64,000 nt of DNA. Origin: Apteryx mantelli (Eukaryota; Chordata; Aves; Apterygiformes; Apterygidae). Of this stretch, positions 1 to 14,200 are shown piece after piece. Where the stretch lies: positions 161,693,962-161,757,961 of the forward strand of contig NC_089978.1 in the NCBI RefSeq assembly GCF_036417845.1, read 5' to 3'. The notes below the pieces were generated by a model. It was given only the letters and a program-made list of their open reading frames with translations, was not told the origin of the DNA and did no database searches. How positions within the stretch are numbered: position 1 is the stretch's first letter; every line of letters starts with the position of its first letter. The position numbers and the translations under genes were made by a program.

Positions 1-3228
<3,228 letters not shown>

Positions 3229-4086
3229 AAACAAAACTGAGACATACTTGATTCTTCAGAATATTACATCAGTGGCATTAAAATCTGCTAAGATTTGGAC
3301 CACGAGAAGCCATGTATCTTAGACATCTATCTTCTAAAGAGCTGTGCAAGTAACTTGATTTCCTCTGAAAAGGACAGACGAAGCTTGGCTAGCACGGTGT
3401 ATGAAGATTTATTAGAAGCTAGATTCAAGCTTTATATCTGGTGAAATGTTACACTTGATTAACTATAGAAGCGAGTATGTGTATCTGAAGGGATAATACA
3501 TATTTGAATATTCACTTACTGTAAGTCTCTTGCAGTTTTGGATTAAAATGTGAACACAGAAATTTCATTTGGTAATCTCTGCAGTACCATAAATATGAGA
3601 TGCCAATTACTGTTCCCAGTGGTTTCCACATCTTCCTGCTAAGAATCCTTGAACTGTGTAATGGCATTGTTGGATGTGCCTAAGTAGTTTCACTTATGAA
3701 ACGGTATTTGCAGGCAGCCTGTAAACTATCCATGAGTGCATTCTGCCAGTGTGGGCTGGAAACAAATAGGACTGGAGGGATGCACAAATTGGAAATGGGA
3801 GTGGGAGATAGGAGGTGAGAAAGCTTGACAACATGTGGCAGAAGGGATCATAAAGAGTAAACTAATTTAATTGTTAATGCCTTATTGGAAAAAAAAATTT
3901 ATTAAGTGAAGCTGTGTAAAGAATTGTCTTGTTGTTTCAGTGCAGTTCACAGAACAAGCTTTAGACTCTCTTTATGACTCCCGATATCAGAAATTTAGTC
4001 AGCTTTTACTGCAAACAAGATTGCTAAATCTCAGGTGTATTGAATGATACACATCTATCTCCTGCAAGTGAAAACTTGCTGCTTCT

Positions 4087-4092
4087 AATAAA
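4087..4092 (+). terminator. TMEM263: Candidate poly(A) signal AATAAA (TMEM263, proximal)
   Basis: A canonical AATAAA hexamer about 860 nt after the stop codon. It is one of at least two possible cleavage signals for TMEM263. Confidence 0.4.
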
Positions 4093-5681
4093 CTTCTTAT
4101 AGACACTAGAAAAAAATGATGGCTTAATTGAAACTGGGCTGATGTTTGTGATCATCTAGCACTATATTATGACAACTGTGTAACTTGAAAGAAAATCCTT
4201 TGTGTAGTTGGGAACCACTGAAGAACTAGCAGAGTTGTTGTCTTAACTTCATGATGTGTCAGGTTATCTTCTTGCTCTGGCTAGAAGCTTCTTGTTTCTA
4301 GCTTCTCATTTAAACAAATGCAACAAATTTTTCACTACATCTATATCTCATACTTTACATTTTGATTTTGAGTACATTTAACACTTTTATTTAAAAAAAA
4401 AAAGGCAAATGAGGCCTTAAAGGAAAATAAGAATGAAAAACATTATCCAAGTAATACTGACAGATTCCAAACTTTGATATACCTCATCTGGGAGCATTTG
4501 TAGGCCTTCTGCAGAGTGGAGCAAAACACACTTGCAACTTTGAGCTGTCTCTTACCTTAAAATAGAAGCTGTCTGTGATCTTTGTGCTGACTTTGCAAAT
4601 AAGTAACTTGTTTGGAAGCCCATAACAGATGACTGAAGATTCATATGAACATTCTGCATGCAGTATTTACTAAAAACTTGTGTTCCTACAGAAAAATTTT
4701 AAGCATGTAAGCTTACTTTTTCAGTGGCTACGGTTGTACAAGAAGGATATATAGGGTTGTTGTTTTTCTATTTTGTTTTTTTTAGAAATTAAATCAAAAT
4801 ATATTACTTGTCTAAAACTTACTCCTATTCATGGATGTTGAAAGTAAACTATGTGTAAGTTATGGTACAGTAGTCACTTAGTCTTTCTGAGCCATTGGTA
4901 CTTTAACTGCAGTCTGGAACAACTTTCTTTATTTGATACTAGTAATTTTTTATGTTTAACAGTATTTCTAAGCATGGTGAGTTGGTGGTGGGGTGAAAAG
5001 ACCAAAAAACCCAACAAATGGAGTTATCTGTTCCTTTGTTGTTTGCACCAGATGCTTAGCTCCATTCTGCTGAAAGTGTATAATGGGGTATAAGAAGTCT
5101 ATGCAATACATGCAGACTTACTGTTTTTATTGTTAAAGGCTAATAATATAGAATACAGAGTAGCTTAGAGATATCAGTTAGCTATAGAAATGAGCTAGCT
5201 TTGACACCAGAAACAGTTTAGCTGCAGCAAATAATTAAGTATGATCTGCTCCCCTGCAGTTCTCAGTGTAGATGTATCCACAGAGTGCTACTGCTGGACT
5301 GCAAAGTCAGCTATTTCAGAGCAGTGATATTTGTGACATTCAACCAACCCTTCCTAATCACTTTCCGAAAACTTAAATGTTGAACGGATCATACCTCTTT
5401 TTTTATGACGTTCTCTAATTTTTATACTATGAAGCTTGCAGCAAAACGTGTGGTCTGAGATACATAATGTTAGAACTGTAAAAAGCTACCAATGCTTCAT
5501 TATGTTTTGTTCTTACCATGTCCTGTAGTCATTACCTCTGAATCTTGTAACTGAAATGCTTTAGTATGGCATATGGTTTTAGTTTTAGAGAAGAGCTTTG
5601 TACTATATTCTGCATATTTTCCATTCACATATGAAACTCACTTCTTTTTGTGTTCTGATTCTGTCCTGACACTTGTGAAAC

Positions 5682-5687
5682 ATTAAA
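5682..5687 (+). terminator. TMEM263: Candidate poly(A) signal ATTAAA (TMEM263, distal)
   Basis: The common variant hexamer ATTAAA, followed within 40 nt by T-rich and TG-containing sequence. It could mark a long 3' UTR isoform. Confidence 0.3.
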
Positions 5688-5710
5688 TTGTTGCTGTTTC
5701 AGACTTCTGA

Positions 5711-7827
5711 AAGCTTCCTTTGTTAATTTGTAGAGAAAGGCAGATTAGTGAATACTTAAGGGTGAAATCTTCATATCATTTCATGCCCCGAAGTGTCTTT
5801 TTTCTGCATCTAAGTAGTGTCAACAAGCTCTTAAAAACTTTAGCCTCTCTGTGTTGTAGGCTGTGCGTAGACACTACCCAATTCCTTACTGATTTTCCTG
5901 GGAACTGAGGCTTGTGGAAGTCCACTTTTAAGATTATAGAAAGGTTAGGTTGGGGGTTTTTTTGCTTTTCAGGGATTGAAGCTAGTGCCTTACAGACAAG
6001 ACTAATTTGCTTTGTCCCCAGCAGAATTTGTAACCAAGAAATCAATTAATTTTAGTAAGTGTCTGAGAAACTTCCAAGTGTGGGTTGTAACCTGGAGATT
6101 TCACAGCCCCCACTTCAAAAGGGGAAATGTATACAAATACTACTTGTATATCTGCATCTTCCTTCTGTGAGGGAAATGCTGGTCTATAGATTTTTATGTG
6201 ACAAACTTAAACTGTATAAACTTGTTCACATTCAGTGTGAGTAACAGCAAGAGATTGATGAGGATTTCAGCAATACAATGTTAGAGTAATCGGGGGCTTA
6301 TCTGAGGTTTCTTTGTAAATGAATCCTGGGAAGAACAAAGAAATGGCTCCAAGGTATAGAGATATTGAATGAATTTTGATCTGCTGGTATATAAAAGTAG
6401 TCTCCTTGTCTATGCCTTTGTTTTGAAAGGGGAGAGGGAGAAACTGTAACATTCAGAAGAGAAAATGAGGTGCTTGAGATGACTCAGATTGTGACTCAGT
6501 TAAGGAAATATGTCACTTTCCTGTTTTTTCCATTGCCACTGGAAGTATTGTAAGAAATGATGAGAGTAAGTTGCATCAGAAAGGAATTTTAAAACCAGGT
6601 ACCTGTAGAAATACTGAAATTAAATTTTCCTTGAAAATTTTTCTTTTATGTCTTTACCTCCTTTTCATCCTAAACCACCAATCCGTTTAGGAGTTCAGTA
6701 TTACATGCTGTAGTATGAGTATCTGCACAGAGCTGAAATGCCCCTTTGTGTTTGAGAGAAGGATGTTTTTGAATTACTGTGGTCTACTCAGTAGTTGAGC
6801 ACTGAAGGATAGTCAGAAAGTGACAAAGGCTGGTTCTTGTGAATTTTTAATTACAGCTGTATTCCCACTTCAGTTTCCTGTTATAAAAGATGGTGTTCAG
6901 TAAGAAAATGGCTTAGTAAAGCTGGACAGCCTAATTTTTCTTTAAGTGCTGGTGATCCACATCACTCCTCGAATTCTCGCCACTGTCGCACATACTCCTG
7001 CAAGGGCAGTATTTACCCCCCGTGAGCTGCTGCCACATCTACACTTGCCTGTGTGCCGGTGGGTTTAAGACTTTCAGCTGTTGAGATCCTTGCACTGCTC
7101 CAACCAGATGTTTCCAGTCTTTTCTAAGCTCACAGCAGATAATTTGGCAGGGTGTATAAAATCATCATCTTGCAGGCCACCCTCTAAGTAAGTAATCCAA
7201 CACCAACTTTACTCAGCAATTTAAAACTTTTCTTTAAGAAAAGCAACCCTGGACTTGCTGCCAAATGTCTGTTAAAAAGTGACCTTGAGGAATGGCCCAG
7301 AGGGTGAGGGTGTGTGTAACTGGCATATCTCCTGCTGTCAGAAGGGAATGTCTATAGATAGGTTGCTTAGGATAAGTTTTCCTTTTGAGGAATAAAATCA
7401 CTGATGACCCTACTTCTATTGAGATAATCTTTAATGATGCTACTATTTTATATCATTATGCACAGCCCATTTAAAAAAGAAAAAAAAAAACCCTAGAACT
7501 TAAACACTGTCCAATAGTTACTATTTAAAAGCCAGCATTTAACATGTCAACAGTTACCAGTGATATCTGAGAAGCCAGCTCACCAATATATTTAGAAACT
7601 GTGGCAGCTGTTTGCAAATCTGGTTGTCATTTTTAATCACCAGTGGTTCACAGACTAGAGTTTTGTTACATCTACTATAAAAGTGTGATTTTTTTTTTTT
7701 GCCTGTCTAGAAAAGAAGAAATTAAGAACTAGCCATTTGCAATAAATGTATTTCCTCCTCCCCCAAACATTTTACAAAATGAATCAGTTCTGAAGTCTCA
7801 AAAATTTAAAGGAGAATGTCTTTGTAG
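5711..7827. other. Intergenic or 3' flank between TMEM263 and MTERF2
   Basis: No gene, RNA or recognisable repeat is seen. The open frames are short, overlap on both strands and match nothing I know. Long 3' UTRs of either neighbour could extend into it. Confidence 0.5.
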
Positions 7828-7833
7828 TTTATT
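7828..7833 (-). terminator. MTERF2: Candidate poly(A) signal for MTERF2
   Basis: TTTATT on the plus strand reads AATAAA on the minus strand, about 650 nt after the MTERF2 stop codon. This is a plausible cleavage signal but is not unique in this AT-rich stretch. Confidence 0.35.
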
Positions 7834-8205
7834 AGCATAACAGTTTGTAGGTAAAAATAATGGGGCCTCACTGTAGTGGTCACTAATCAAAAATAGTGTC
7901 CTGCCCCTGTTCTCAAACTGTGCTCTAGGTAGTCCTCCCATCCAGGAAGTCAGGTCAGCTTCAGTTCAGGATCTGGAATATGGAAGAGAACCCTAAGAGA
8001 GTTTTTAAAAGTTAGCGTACCAGTGGGTTGATGAACGCTACTGGATAAATAACCCTCCTCCTCCTCTTTTCTGCAAACAGAGATTATACTAATCAGTGCC
8101 ATAGATTGGACTGTGCAATGATAGAGCTGAAAATCCAAAAACTTAGTAGCCAGTTAAATAAGGAAATGCAACAGAACCCAAAAATGCATGTGCGAGGTAA
8201 TCCCT

Positions 8206-8224
8206 GGGGGGGGGGGGGGGGGGG
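8206..8224. repeat. G19 homopolymer
   Basis: Nineteen consecutive G residues, probably in the MTERF2 3' UTR, where the transcript would carry C19. Length is likely variable and is also prone to sequencing error. Confidence 0.9.
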
Positions 8225-8479
8225 AAGGGATCAAGTCTTTATGTAAATGGTAGCAAGTCAGTTTTCATCAAAGTCAGATTCTGTGACATTACTTGAAAAT
8301 GTTAGAAAGCTACAGTTTTATAAGCAAGTTATGCATAAAACCCCATTCCAGGACAAAGCGTAGCGTAAGAATGCAATCTGGTTAATGTAACTTTTGTTTC
8401 AGTTTTGATCAAAGAAATCGAGATCTCTGTTTTCTCTTTAAATTATGCAAAAGAAAATGATCAAAGTACAGCATTCAAA

Positions 8480-9673
8480 TTAATCTTCAATGTTTATAGG
8501 AGCAACAGGATTAAACATTGGTCTCTCCTTCTTTGATTGTATCTTACCATAACTGACTTCAAAATCTTTCTTAGTACCATTCAAAGTTTCTAGAGTCCCA
8601 CTCTTTATATTATATCCTAAAGCAGAGAGTTTTTTAATTCTGTACTGAACAATCTGTGTTGTCAACTCCAGCACCATTGGGGTCTCTCTGATCTGCTCTA
8701 CAGAAATTCCTTCCTTCAATAGTCCCTCAAATCTTTCTTCCAAAATTGGAACAGAATAGTAGAGAAGGGCTGGGCATTTCAGCACTAGCTGTTTTAACTC
8801 TTGATCACTGCACTTAAAGACATTTTTGGAAAAAAGCATACTCTTCTGCATAGTAGTAGGAGTAAGTTGAAAAATAAAACCTTTAAGTTTGGACAGCAGC
8901 TGTAGAACTTCATGGTTAGTGAAATCATTCTTCTGGAGAAATTCCAAGTTCTTCTGGACTGCAGTGGAAGTATTTAATAAAATAAATGGATTTTGGCTCA
9001 ATAACTTCAGTATCCAAATCTTCATATTTGCATCAGAACCTCCTAAACTCAAATAATTTCTCTGTAATGTCTTTATTGTATGTTTGTTTTTCTCAACAGG
9101 ATTGTAAAAAATACTGGGTGCGCTTGTCAAGAACCTAGTGATTATATTATTCTTAAGTCCCAACTCTTGAAAAAACAGAATATTTGCTTTCTGATTCTCA
9201 TGATACTCAGTAGTAAAAAAAGACTCTGGAAATTGCTCTATTAATTTAATCAGCTGTTTTTCATCCTGGCATACTAATTGCCACAGAGCTCTTTGAGAGT
9301 TTATCTCTGCAGGGCTGCAGAGAATTGCCTCTGGCCAACGTTCTAAAATACTGGCGATCATAGTCTCATCTGCTCCCATTTCTCGTAAGATATTAGCAAT
9401 TTCTTTAACATAGGCTACATCCTGGAAAAGGACCCATGCCTTTAGTCTGCGTATTTTCTTAATATCAACTGACAATCTGTAGAGACTCTTGATTATTTTT
9501 TTATTTTCCTCTCTTGATCTGGTATCAGTTGTATAATGGGAATGAGGTAGAACGCTTCTGTTTGTTACTTCAGCCCATAACGATGAAAAATTCAATCCAG
9601 GGTTACAGTACTGAGATCTTGCCAACAGCAGTGTAAATGTATCTTTTGCACTGTGAGCAACTCCTCTCAGCAT
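8480..9673 (-). CDS. MTERF2: MTERF2, mitochondrial transcription termination factor 2
   Basis: An intronless 397-residue coding sequence of the mTERF family (human MTERF2 is 385 residues). These are mitochondrial proteins built of repeated helical mTERF units that bind nucleic acid. MTERF2 (MTERFD3) is reported to bind mtDNA and support mitochondrial transcription and respiration. The repeat signature is visible as regularly spaced proline motifs: ERWPEAI (111-117), EQFPESFF (146-153), TSAPSIF (183-189), SQNPFILL (226-233), [10 protein letters not shown] (298-307) and RETPMVLEL (329-337). The C-terminal [12 protein letters not shown] closely matches the human ending. The first 20 residues are basic and hydroxylated without acids until Asp11, which suits a mitochondrial presequence. 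The frame stays open 31 codons further upstream, but a pyrimidine tract and AG acceptor (plus-strand 9688-9689) lie 14 nt before this ATG, so the upstream part is intron and this ATG, with A at -3, is the start. Confidence 0.94.
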   Translation of the reverse strand: MLRGVAHSAKDTFTLLLARSQYCNPGLNFSSLWAEVTNRSVLPHSHYTTDTRSREENKKIIKSLYRLSVDIKKIRRLKAWVLFQDVAYVKEIANILREMGADETMIASILERWPEAILCSPAEINSQRALWQLVCQDEKQLIKLIEQFPESFFTTEYHENQKANILFFQELGLKNNIITRFLTSAPSIFYNPVEKNKHTIKTLQRNYLSLGGSDANMKIWILKLLSQNPFILLNTSTAVQKNLEFLQKNDFTNHEVLQLLSKLKGFIFQLTPTTMQKSMLFSKNVFKCSDQELKQLVLKCPALLYYSVPILEERFEGLLKEGISVEQIRETPMVLELTTQIVQYRIKKLSALGYNIKSGTLETLNGTKKDFEVSYGKIQSKKERPMFNPVAPINIED

Positions 9674-9686
9674 CGTGGAGTGCAGC

Positions 9687-9705
9687 ACTACACAGAGAGA
9701 AAAAC
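9687..9705 (-). promoter_or_regulatory. MTERF2: Splice acceptor before the MTERF2 coding exon
   Basis: On the minus strand the sequence reads GTTTTTCTCTCTGTGTAG, then TGCTGCACTCCACG and the ATG. The good pyrimidine tract and AG place the exon start at 9687. This fits a gene with a non-coding first exon and all coding sequence in the second. Confidence 0.8.
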
Positions 9706-10939
9706 AACTATAAGAAAACACATTACATAAGGCACGAATTATACCTCCTAATGTTCTCAGAAGCATTGTATTTAGAACTGAGCTGGCATAAAAAAAACCC
9801 TACTCTCAACAATGTTTTTGGTTAGTAGCAGAAAATTCAGCTTTCAGGCTAGAGGGAAAAAAAAAAAAAGGACTTTTGAAAGGTTAATGTTCTGACTGAA
9901 GCCTCACTGGAACAAGAACATGTGGATGCAGCAGACCTGAAATGAGGGCAGCTCTCTGTCCATACAAACACTTGTAGCCATACAAGAACCAGTCTGCCAT
10001 TTCCTGCAGACTGAGGCTGTTATTACATTACAGCTTGCTAGCTCTACATTTAAAAAAGTTTCATGCAATTTGATCTGACATTAATTCTACTGAATTAATC
10101 AAAAAAAAAAGCTTACACATCTTTCTTAACTCTTCTGAATGTATTTGCTTAATTTCTCAAGCATTGTTTGGACCGTGACTCGTTTCTTTGTGTGTCACAG
10201 AGACCCTGGTGTTCAGTAGCAGGTTATAGCTTAATTGCATTTTGAAATTGTTCTCCTTATAATTAAGGAAAAAAATCCTCCAAACCATCTCTCTATGTAT
10301 GTGTTTTTCACTAGCACAGTTAATTGGGGCTGAATAAGCAGACTGGTATTTTCAGGGAGAAAGCAAGCACACTGTAATGCCTTTCACTTCAGGCCGTCAC
10401 TCGCCTCCCCCAGTACCTACTTTGCTTCGGTTGCCCTTTGCTGAGATGCCTTATTTCTGTCTCCACATAACTTCTGCCGTTGGCAGCCAAGGTCAGGAGG
10501 CAGGGAGTCCTCCTGCGCCCTTTGCAGTAGGTGCGTGGCTGTGCTGAGGTCAAAAGCCAACCACAGGGTAGCTGTGGATAACCAAACCCTGGGTAGCACT
10601 AACAGAGCACGCGGTGTCACGTGATCTGCAAAGGCCAAAGGAGCAGCAGTGATCAAATGCAGAAGGGTATCATCAAGTATCTGTTTAACTTCCTGAATGA
10701 TATTTTTGTAATAAACTTTTGGAAGCAAACAGTATGAAATGGAATTGCTGATCTCTGAAATGCTGGTGCTAATTGCTGCTGCTAGGATCATACTTAAAAT
10801 CACTCTAATTGAAAGTGGGCAAAAAAAAATTCCTAAAAATGTCTTTATTTGACAACTCTATTTACACAGTTGCTTTCATTTCTTCCAAAGTATAGTGTGC
10901 TTCAAAAAATACCCATACGAGCATTAAAGACTTTTTTTT

Positions 10940-11180
10940 TTAAAGGAAAGACTGTTATGATCATCTAGTCTCTTGCAAAGCACAGGCCTAGAAGGCTATT
11001 GCAGGAATAGCGGTATAAGACCCCTTAAATTTTCTTTAAATTATATCACATCTTTTCAGAAAACACACAGTCTGTTTAGAGAACTAAAGTGATGGAAATT
11101 CCACCCAGTTCCAGGCATGGTTAAATACTTTCCAATGGCAAAATACTTCAACTTAAGAAAGTGCACCTTTGTTTTTAAGC
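10940..11180 (-). mobile_element. Ancient CR1/L3-like LINE remnant
   Basis: The phrases TGATCATCTAGTCT...CACAGGCCTAGAA and GTGATGGAAATTCCACCCAG...TTCCAATGG are degraded forms of an old repeat widespread in birds and turtles, in minus orientation. The assignment rests on remembered repeat phrases, not an alignment. The copy is heavily diverged and has no coding potential. Confidence 0.5.
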
Positions 11181-13102
11181 TCATGTTTTTCAGCTTCTAA
11201 AAGCTGAGTTCTTGTTATGCTACTATATCATAAACTAATAGATTAAGAGAGAAAAATAATTTACTGTATGCAAGTTTATGTTATTAACAGACAACTGTTT
11301 ATTGGTAACTTGGTTATTTTCAAATATCTGTAGCAAAATCCAATTGCCTAATGAATCTGCTTGTGTCATAACCCTACGGCTAATGATTTTATCTCTATGA
11401 ACTTAAGTCTTGAGAAGTGCTGTCCAGCAAGCTAAAGCACAGAACAAGCATTTTTTTAATATCTATGAAAGCACTCCAAAGCATAGGTAAGTCACTGACT
11501 TTTTCTGTCCATACTATCCATACCTTGAAAAAGTGACTCTTTCACAGGGTCTGCAAACTAAAACCTCTCCTCCATAGGGAGTGAGCGACACAGCTGCCTA
11601 TGTTTCAGTACTACGAGCGGTTGTATTGAATTCAGTGGATCCAGTTTGAGTAAGCAAATCTCTGAAGGGTCAGGCCCTTCTTCATTAATGCTTCTGCTAG
11701 AAATTGCTGTGAAAATGAAGTCTGGTTAACACTGTTTGGGATGTCAGATGACAGTTACAAAGAAGTATAAACTGGAAAAATTACTAACTGTGACTTTTAC
11801 TTCAATGTGCAAGCATGGTATTAAACAAAATTGCCTTGTGAGTAATGTAGTCACTTAAAATATACAGTCATTTTTACCTATTAGGTATAGAGCTTTTAAA
11901 ATAACTGAGGCTGAATTCTGATAGAGTAAATTGTGCGTTTGCAAGATCTGACATGAAAATTATGTTAAGTTCCCTTAAAAGAAGTTTTATGTTGTCTGAA
12001 AATGTTTGATAACAGTCATTTTTTTCCTGTTGTTAGTGAGGATCTTCCATACAGAAACACAAAATACTTTACAAAGAAAGAAAACTTAATTTGCTAAGCC
12101 ACATTTGACTGGGGAACTTGGGAGCCCTCCTAATACACTAAACTAATTATAAAGTATTAAAATAAAATGAATGGATTTTAATGTCATGGTGTTCAATAAA
12201 AACTGAAAAGTGCTTTAGAGCTATGATTTGGTGTCTGAAATGCATTTCAGAATCTGTAGATGGCAACGTCACAGATCCAGGCTTTTTCAAAATATTCAGA
12301 TCCTAGAATAAAATTATGGCACAATCTGTCCCAAGAATTCAGAGTTCTCTTAAAGCTCATGTTGGACTACTGCTACAGTATGCAGAACCCCTTTGCAACT
12401 TTTTATTGCAAGTCAGTTGAGAGATTAAAAAAAAACGCCAGCCCAGACAAGATGTTTGCTCTCACCGCCAGTAGTGAGCACCCTGTTACTGCCAGGTGTC
12501 ACAAAAGCAGTAAGGAAGTAAACAAATGTGTACCTGAAATTTATCTGAGATCTTGCTTGTTAGCACATCTGCAGTGGTATTATAATTTTTATTTTTTAAT
12601 GGGGCTCCTATGTGTATCTTCTATAGGAAATGGATTCTAGCATCAGCTGGCTGATTCATCATTGAGAAATATATTTTGAGACTCAAATCTCACTTAAAAA
12701 AAACAGACAAAAAACCTCTCATCCATGCTATACTTTTCAGGAAATCTTTCAATGAAGACAGCAACAGCATGGCTACTACTGCCTGCTGGTCACTACCATT
12801 TTTATTACAGCAAACTATAGCCAGGCCTTAGGTTTGTACAGTATGATATGAAACCACTAAGTGCTTAGGCTAACTCTTCAATTAACCAGGAAGAATAGGT
12901 ATTTACCTAGAAAGGACCCGTGCAGATAGGATTTAAACAGTTTGTGAAGAAATCTGGAGCAGTAATAGGTGGTGTTTGTAGATAAGAGTGGTAAGAGTAA
13001 GTATCCACACTTTTGCACTTACAGAAAAAATGAATCTCTGCTTTTTCATCTGCAGTGGAAATGAAGTAAAATGGACTAGAACATAAGGCTTTCTATACTA
13101 TA

Positions 13103-13310
13103 AAGAATCATAGGATACTTCAGGCTGGAAGGGACCTCAAGAGCTCAAGGCAGGTCAGGTCTGAGCTCAGACCGGGTTGCTTAGGACTTTATCCAGCTGG
13201 GGCTTGAAAACCTTCAGTGATGGAGACTGGCCAACCTCTCTGGACAGCCTGCTCTGCTGCTTGTCCGTCCTTATGGGGAGACATGTATCCTTGTATCCAG
13301 GAAAGGAAAC
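13103..13310 (-). mobile_element. Truncated CR1 LINE 3' end, old copy
   Basis: It begins with AGAATCATAGGATA and continues with GGCTGGAAGGGACCTCAAGAG, the standard CR1 3' end read on the opposite strand. The minus strand still shows the degraded ORF2 C-terminus (SREVGQSPSLKVFKPQLDKV). It is more diverged than the copies at 31.7 and 60 kb. It lies a few hundred bases from the CpG island. Confidence 0.8.
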
Positions 13311-13516
13311 GCATTCAGAAAAAGGCTTAAGGAAATATAATGCTATCTTAAAAATGGAAGCTGGGAGGCCCCCCCGGCCTCCTCCCCAGGGACCAGTGTC
13401 CCCCCATCCCCTCCCGTTTGCTGCCAGCAATTGCCACAGCCGGTCGGGAGGCGCCGCACGAGCGGCCTAAAAAGCGCCTCATGCCCCCAAACGTCTTTCC
13501 CTAACCATGCGTAATG

Positions 13517-13572
13517 AAAATAAATAAATAAAATAAAATAAAATAAAATAAAAAAGAAGAAGAAAAAAAAAA
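13517..13572. repeat. A-rich (AAATA/AAAAT)n microsatellite
   Basis: AAATA-type units pass into GAAGAAG and a poly(A) run immediately left of the CpG island. Confidence 0.85.
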
Positions 13573-13639
13573 GCAGCCTCTCCTTATGAATCTCGCCCCG
13601 TTCATCTTCAGGCAGCCGTTACCGCCGCACCGCTCGGCC

Positions 13640-13647
13640 TGACGTCA
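13640..13647. promoter_or_regulatory. Consensus cAMP response element TGACGTCA
   Basis: A perfect 8-bp palindromic CREB/ATF site inside the MTERF2-side CpG island. Confidence 0.7.
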
Positions 13648-13888
13648 GCTGCGGGGCAGCCCAAGGATAACGGCCGCCGGCCCGGCCCGCTGCCGGGCGC
13701 CCCGCTCCCCCCTCGCCTCGCCTCGCCTCACCGCGCCGGGCCGGGCCGGGTCGGCCCGGCCCCGGGCCCCGAGCCCCGGCCCCCCCGCGCCGCCGCCGCC
13801 GGCCTGACCTGGCTCGCCGCCGCGGAGCGCTGCGCGGCCGGGTCCAGCCCAACCGCCGCTGCCGCGCGCCGGGGGCGGGGCGGCGCGG

Positions 13889-13900
13889 CCGCCATGGCGG
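13889..13900. promoter_or_regulatory. Palindromic CCGCCATGGCGG, YY1-type motif
   Basis: It contains the YY1-like core CCGCCAT on both strands. YY1 sites near transcription starts are common in nuclear genes for mitochondrial proteins, which fits MTERF2. The ATG within it has a good translation context but opens a frame matching nothing known. Confidence 0.4.
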
Positions 13901-14200
13901 GCGGGCGGCGGGGCAAGGCTCGGAGGAGCAAGGCCGCTCGAGGGACGCGCTTGGGGCTGTGCGCCGTGCTAGGAGCGAGTCCCGCCGGCCCGTACGGCAG
14001 CCCCGGTGCCTCCCTGGCCCTGCGGTGTCCTTTCCCCTCCCCCCCCACCAGACCGAGACCGCGAGGGGAAGCCGCTGGCCACTGCCGCGGCAAGGGCTGG
14101 GGTGCCCCTGGCAGCCCCACACCTGAGGGCCCTCTGCCCTGCCCAGCTGCCCCGCTCCACAGTCCTCGCGGAAACGGGATTTGTCCCCGAGACCGCTGCG

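Larger units (their letters stand above)
3229..5710 (+). other. TMEM263: Probable TMEM263 3' UTR
   Basis: This is AT-rich sequence downstream of the TMEM263 stop with no coding potential. It contains AATAAA at 4087-4092 (proximal candidate) and ATTAAA at 5682-5687 followed by T/G-rich sequence (distal candidate). The true 3' end cannot be fixed without transcript data; the end given is the distal candidate. Confidence 0.45.
9706..13580 (-). other. MTERF2: Probable MTERF2 intron 1
   Basis: Sequence between the coding-exon acceptor and the CpG island. No conserved coding region is recognised. A locally GC-rich patch at about 10.39-10.64 kb contains the palindromic E-box TCACGTGA (10617-10624). 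Ancient LINE remnants lie at about 10.94-11.18 kb and 13.1-13.3 kb. The long open frames at 10417-10803 (-) and 12260-12640 (+) match no family I know. Confidence 0.5.
13590..14200 (-). promoter_or_regulatory. MTERF2: CpG island, probable MTERF2 promoter and non-coding exon 1
   Basis: A sharp jump to very high GC and CpG density. It contains a full palindromic CRE (TGACGTCA), GC boxes such as GGGGCGGGGCGG near 13871, and a CCGCCATGGCGG motif. Two candidate minus-strand splice donors are seen: AG|GTCAGG (GT at 13807-13808) and CG|GTGAGG (GT at 13730-13731). Either could pair with the acceptor at 9688. Long open frames on both strands are a by-product of GC-rich sequence. A bidirectional non-coding transcript is possible. 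Confidence 0.65.

Noticed and set aside
9674-9766. 31-codon N-terminal extension of MTERF2
   Set aside because: It crosses a strong splice acceptor 14 nt before the internal ATG, so it is intron sequence. The residues do not resemble MTERF2 proteins.
10417-10803. 128-codon minus-strand open frame upstream of MTERF2
   Set aside because: No recognisable family or splice context. Likely chance, although the local GC rise and E-box could be regulatory.
12260-12640. 126-codon plus-strand open frame
   Set aside because: Not similar to anything I know. Poly(A)-like runs and no splice or promoter context.
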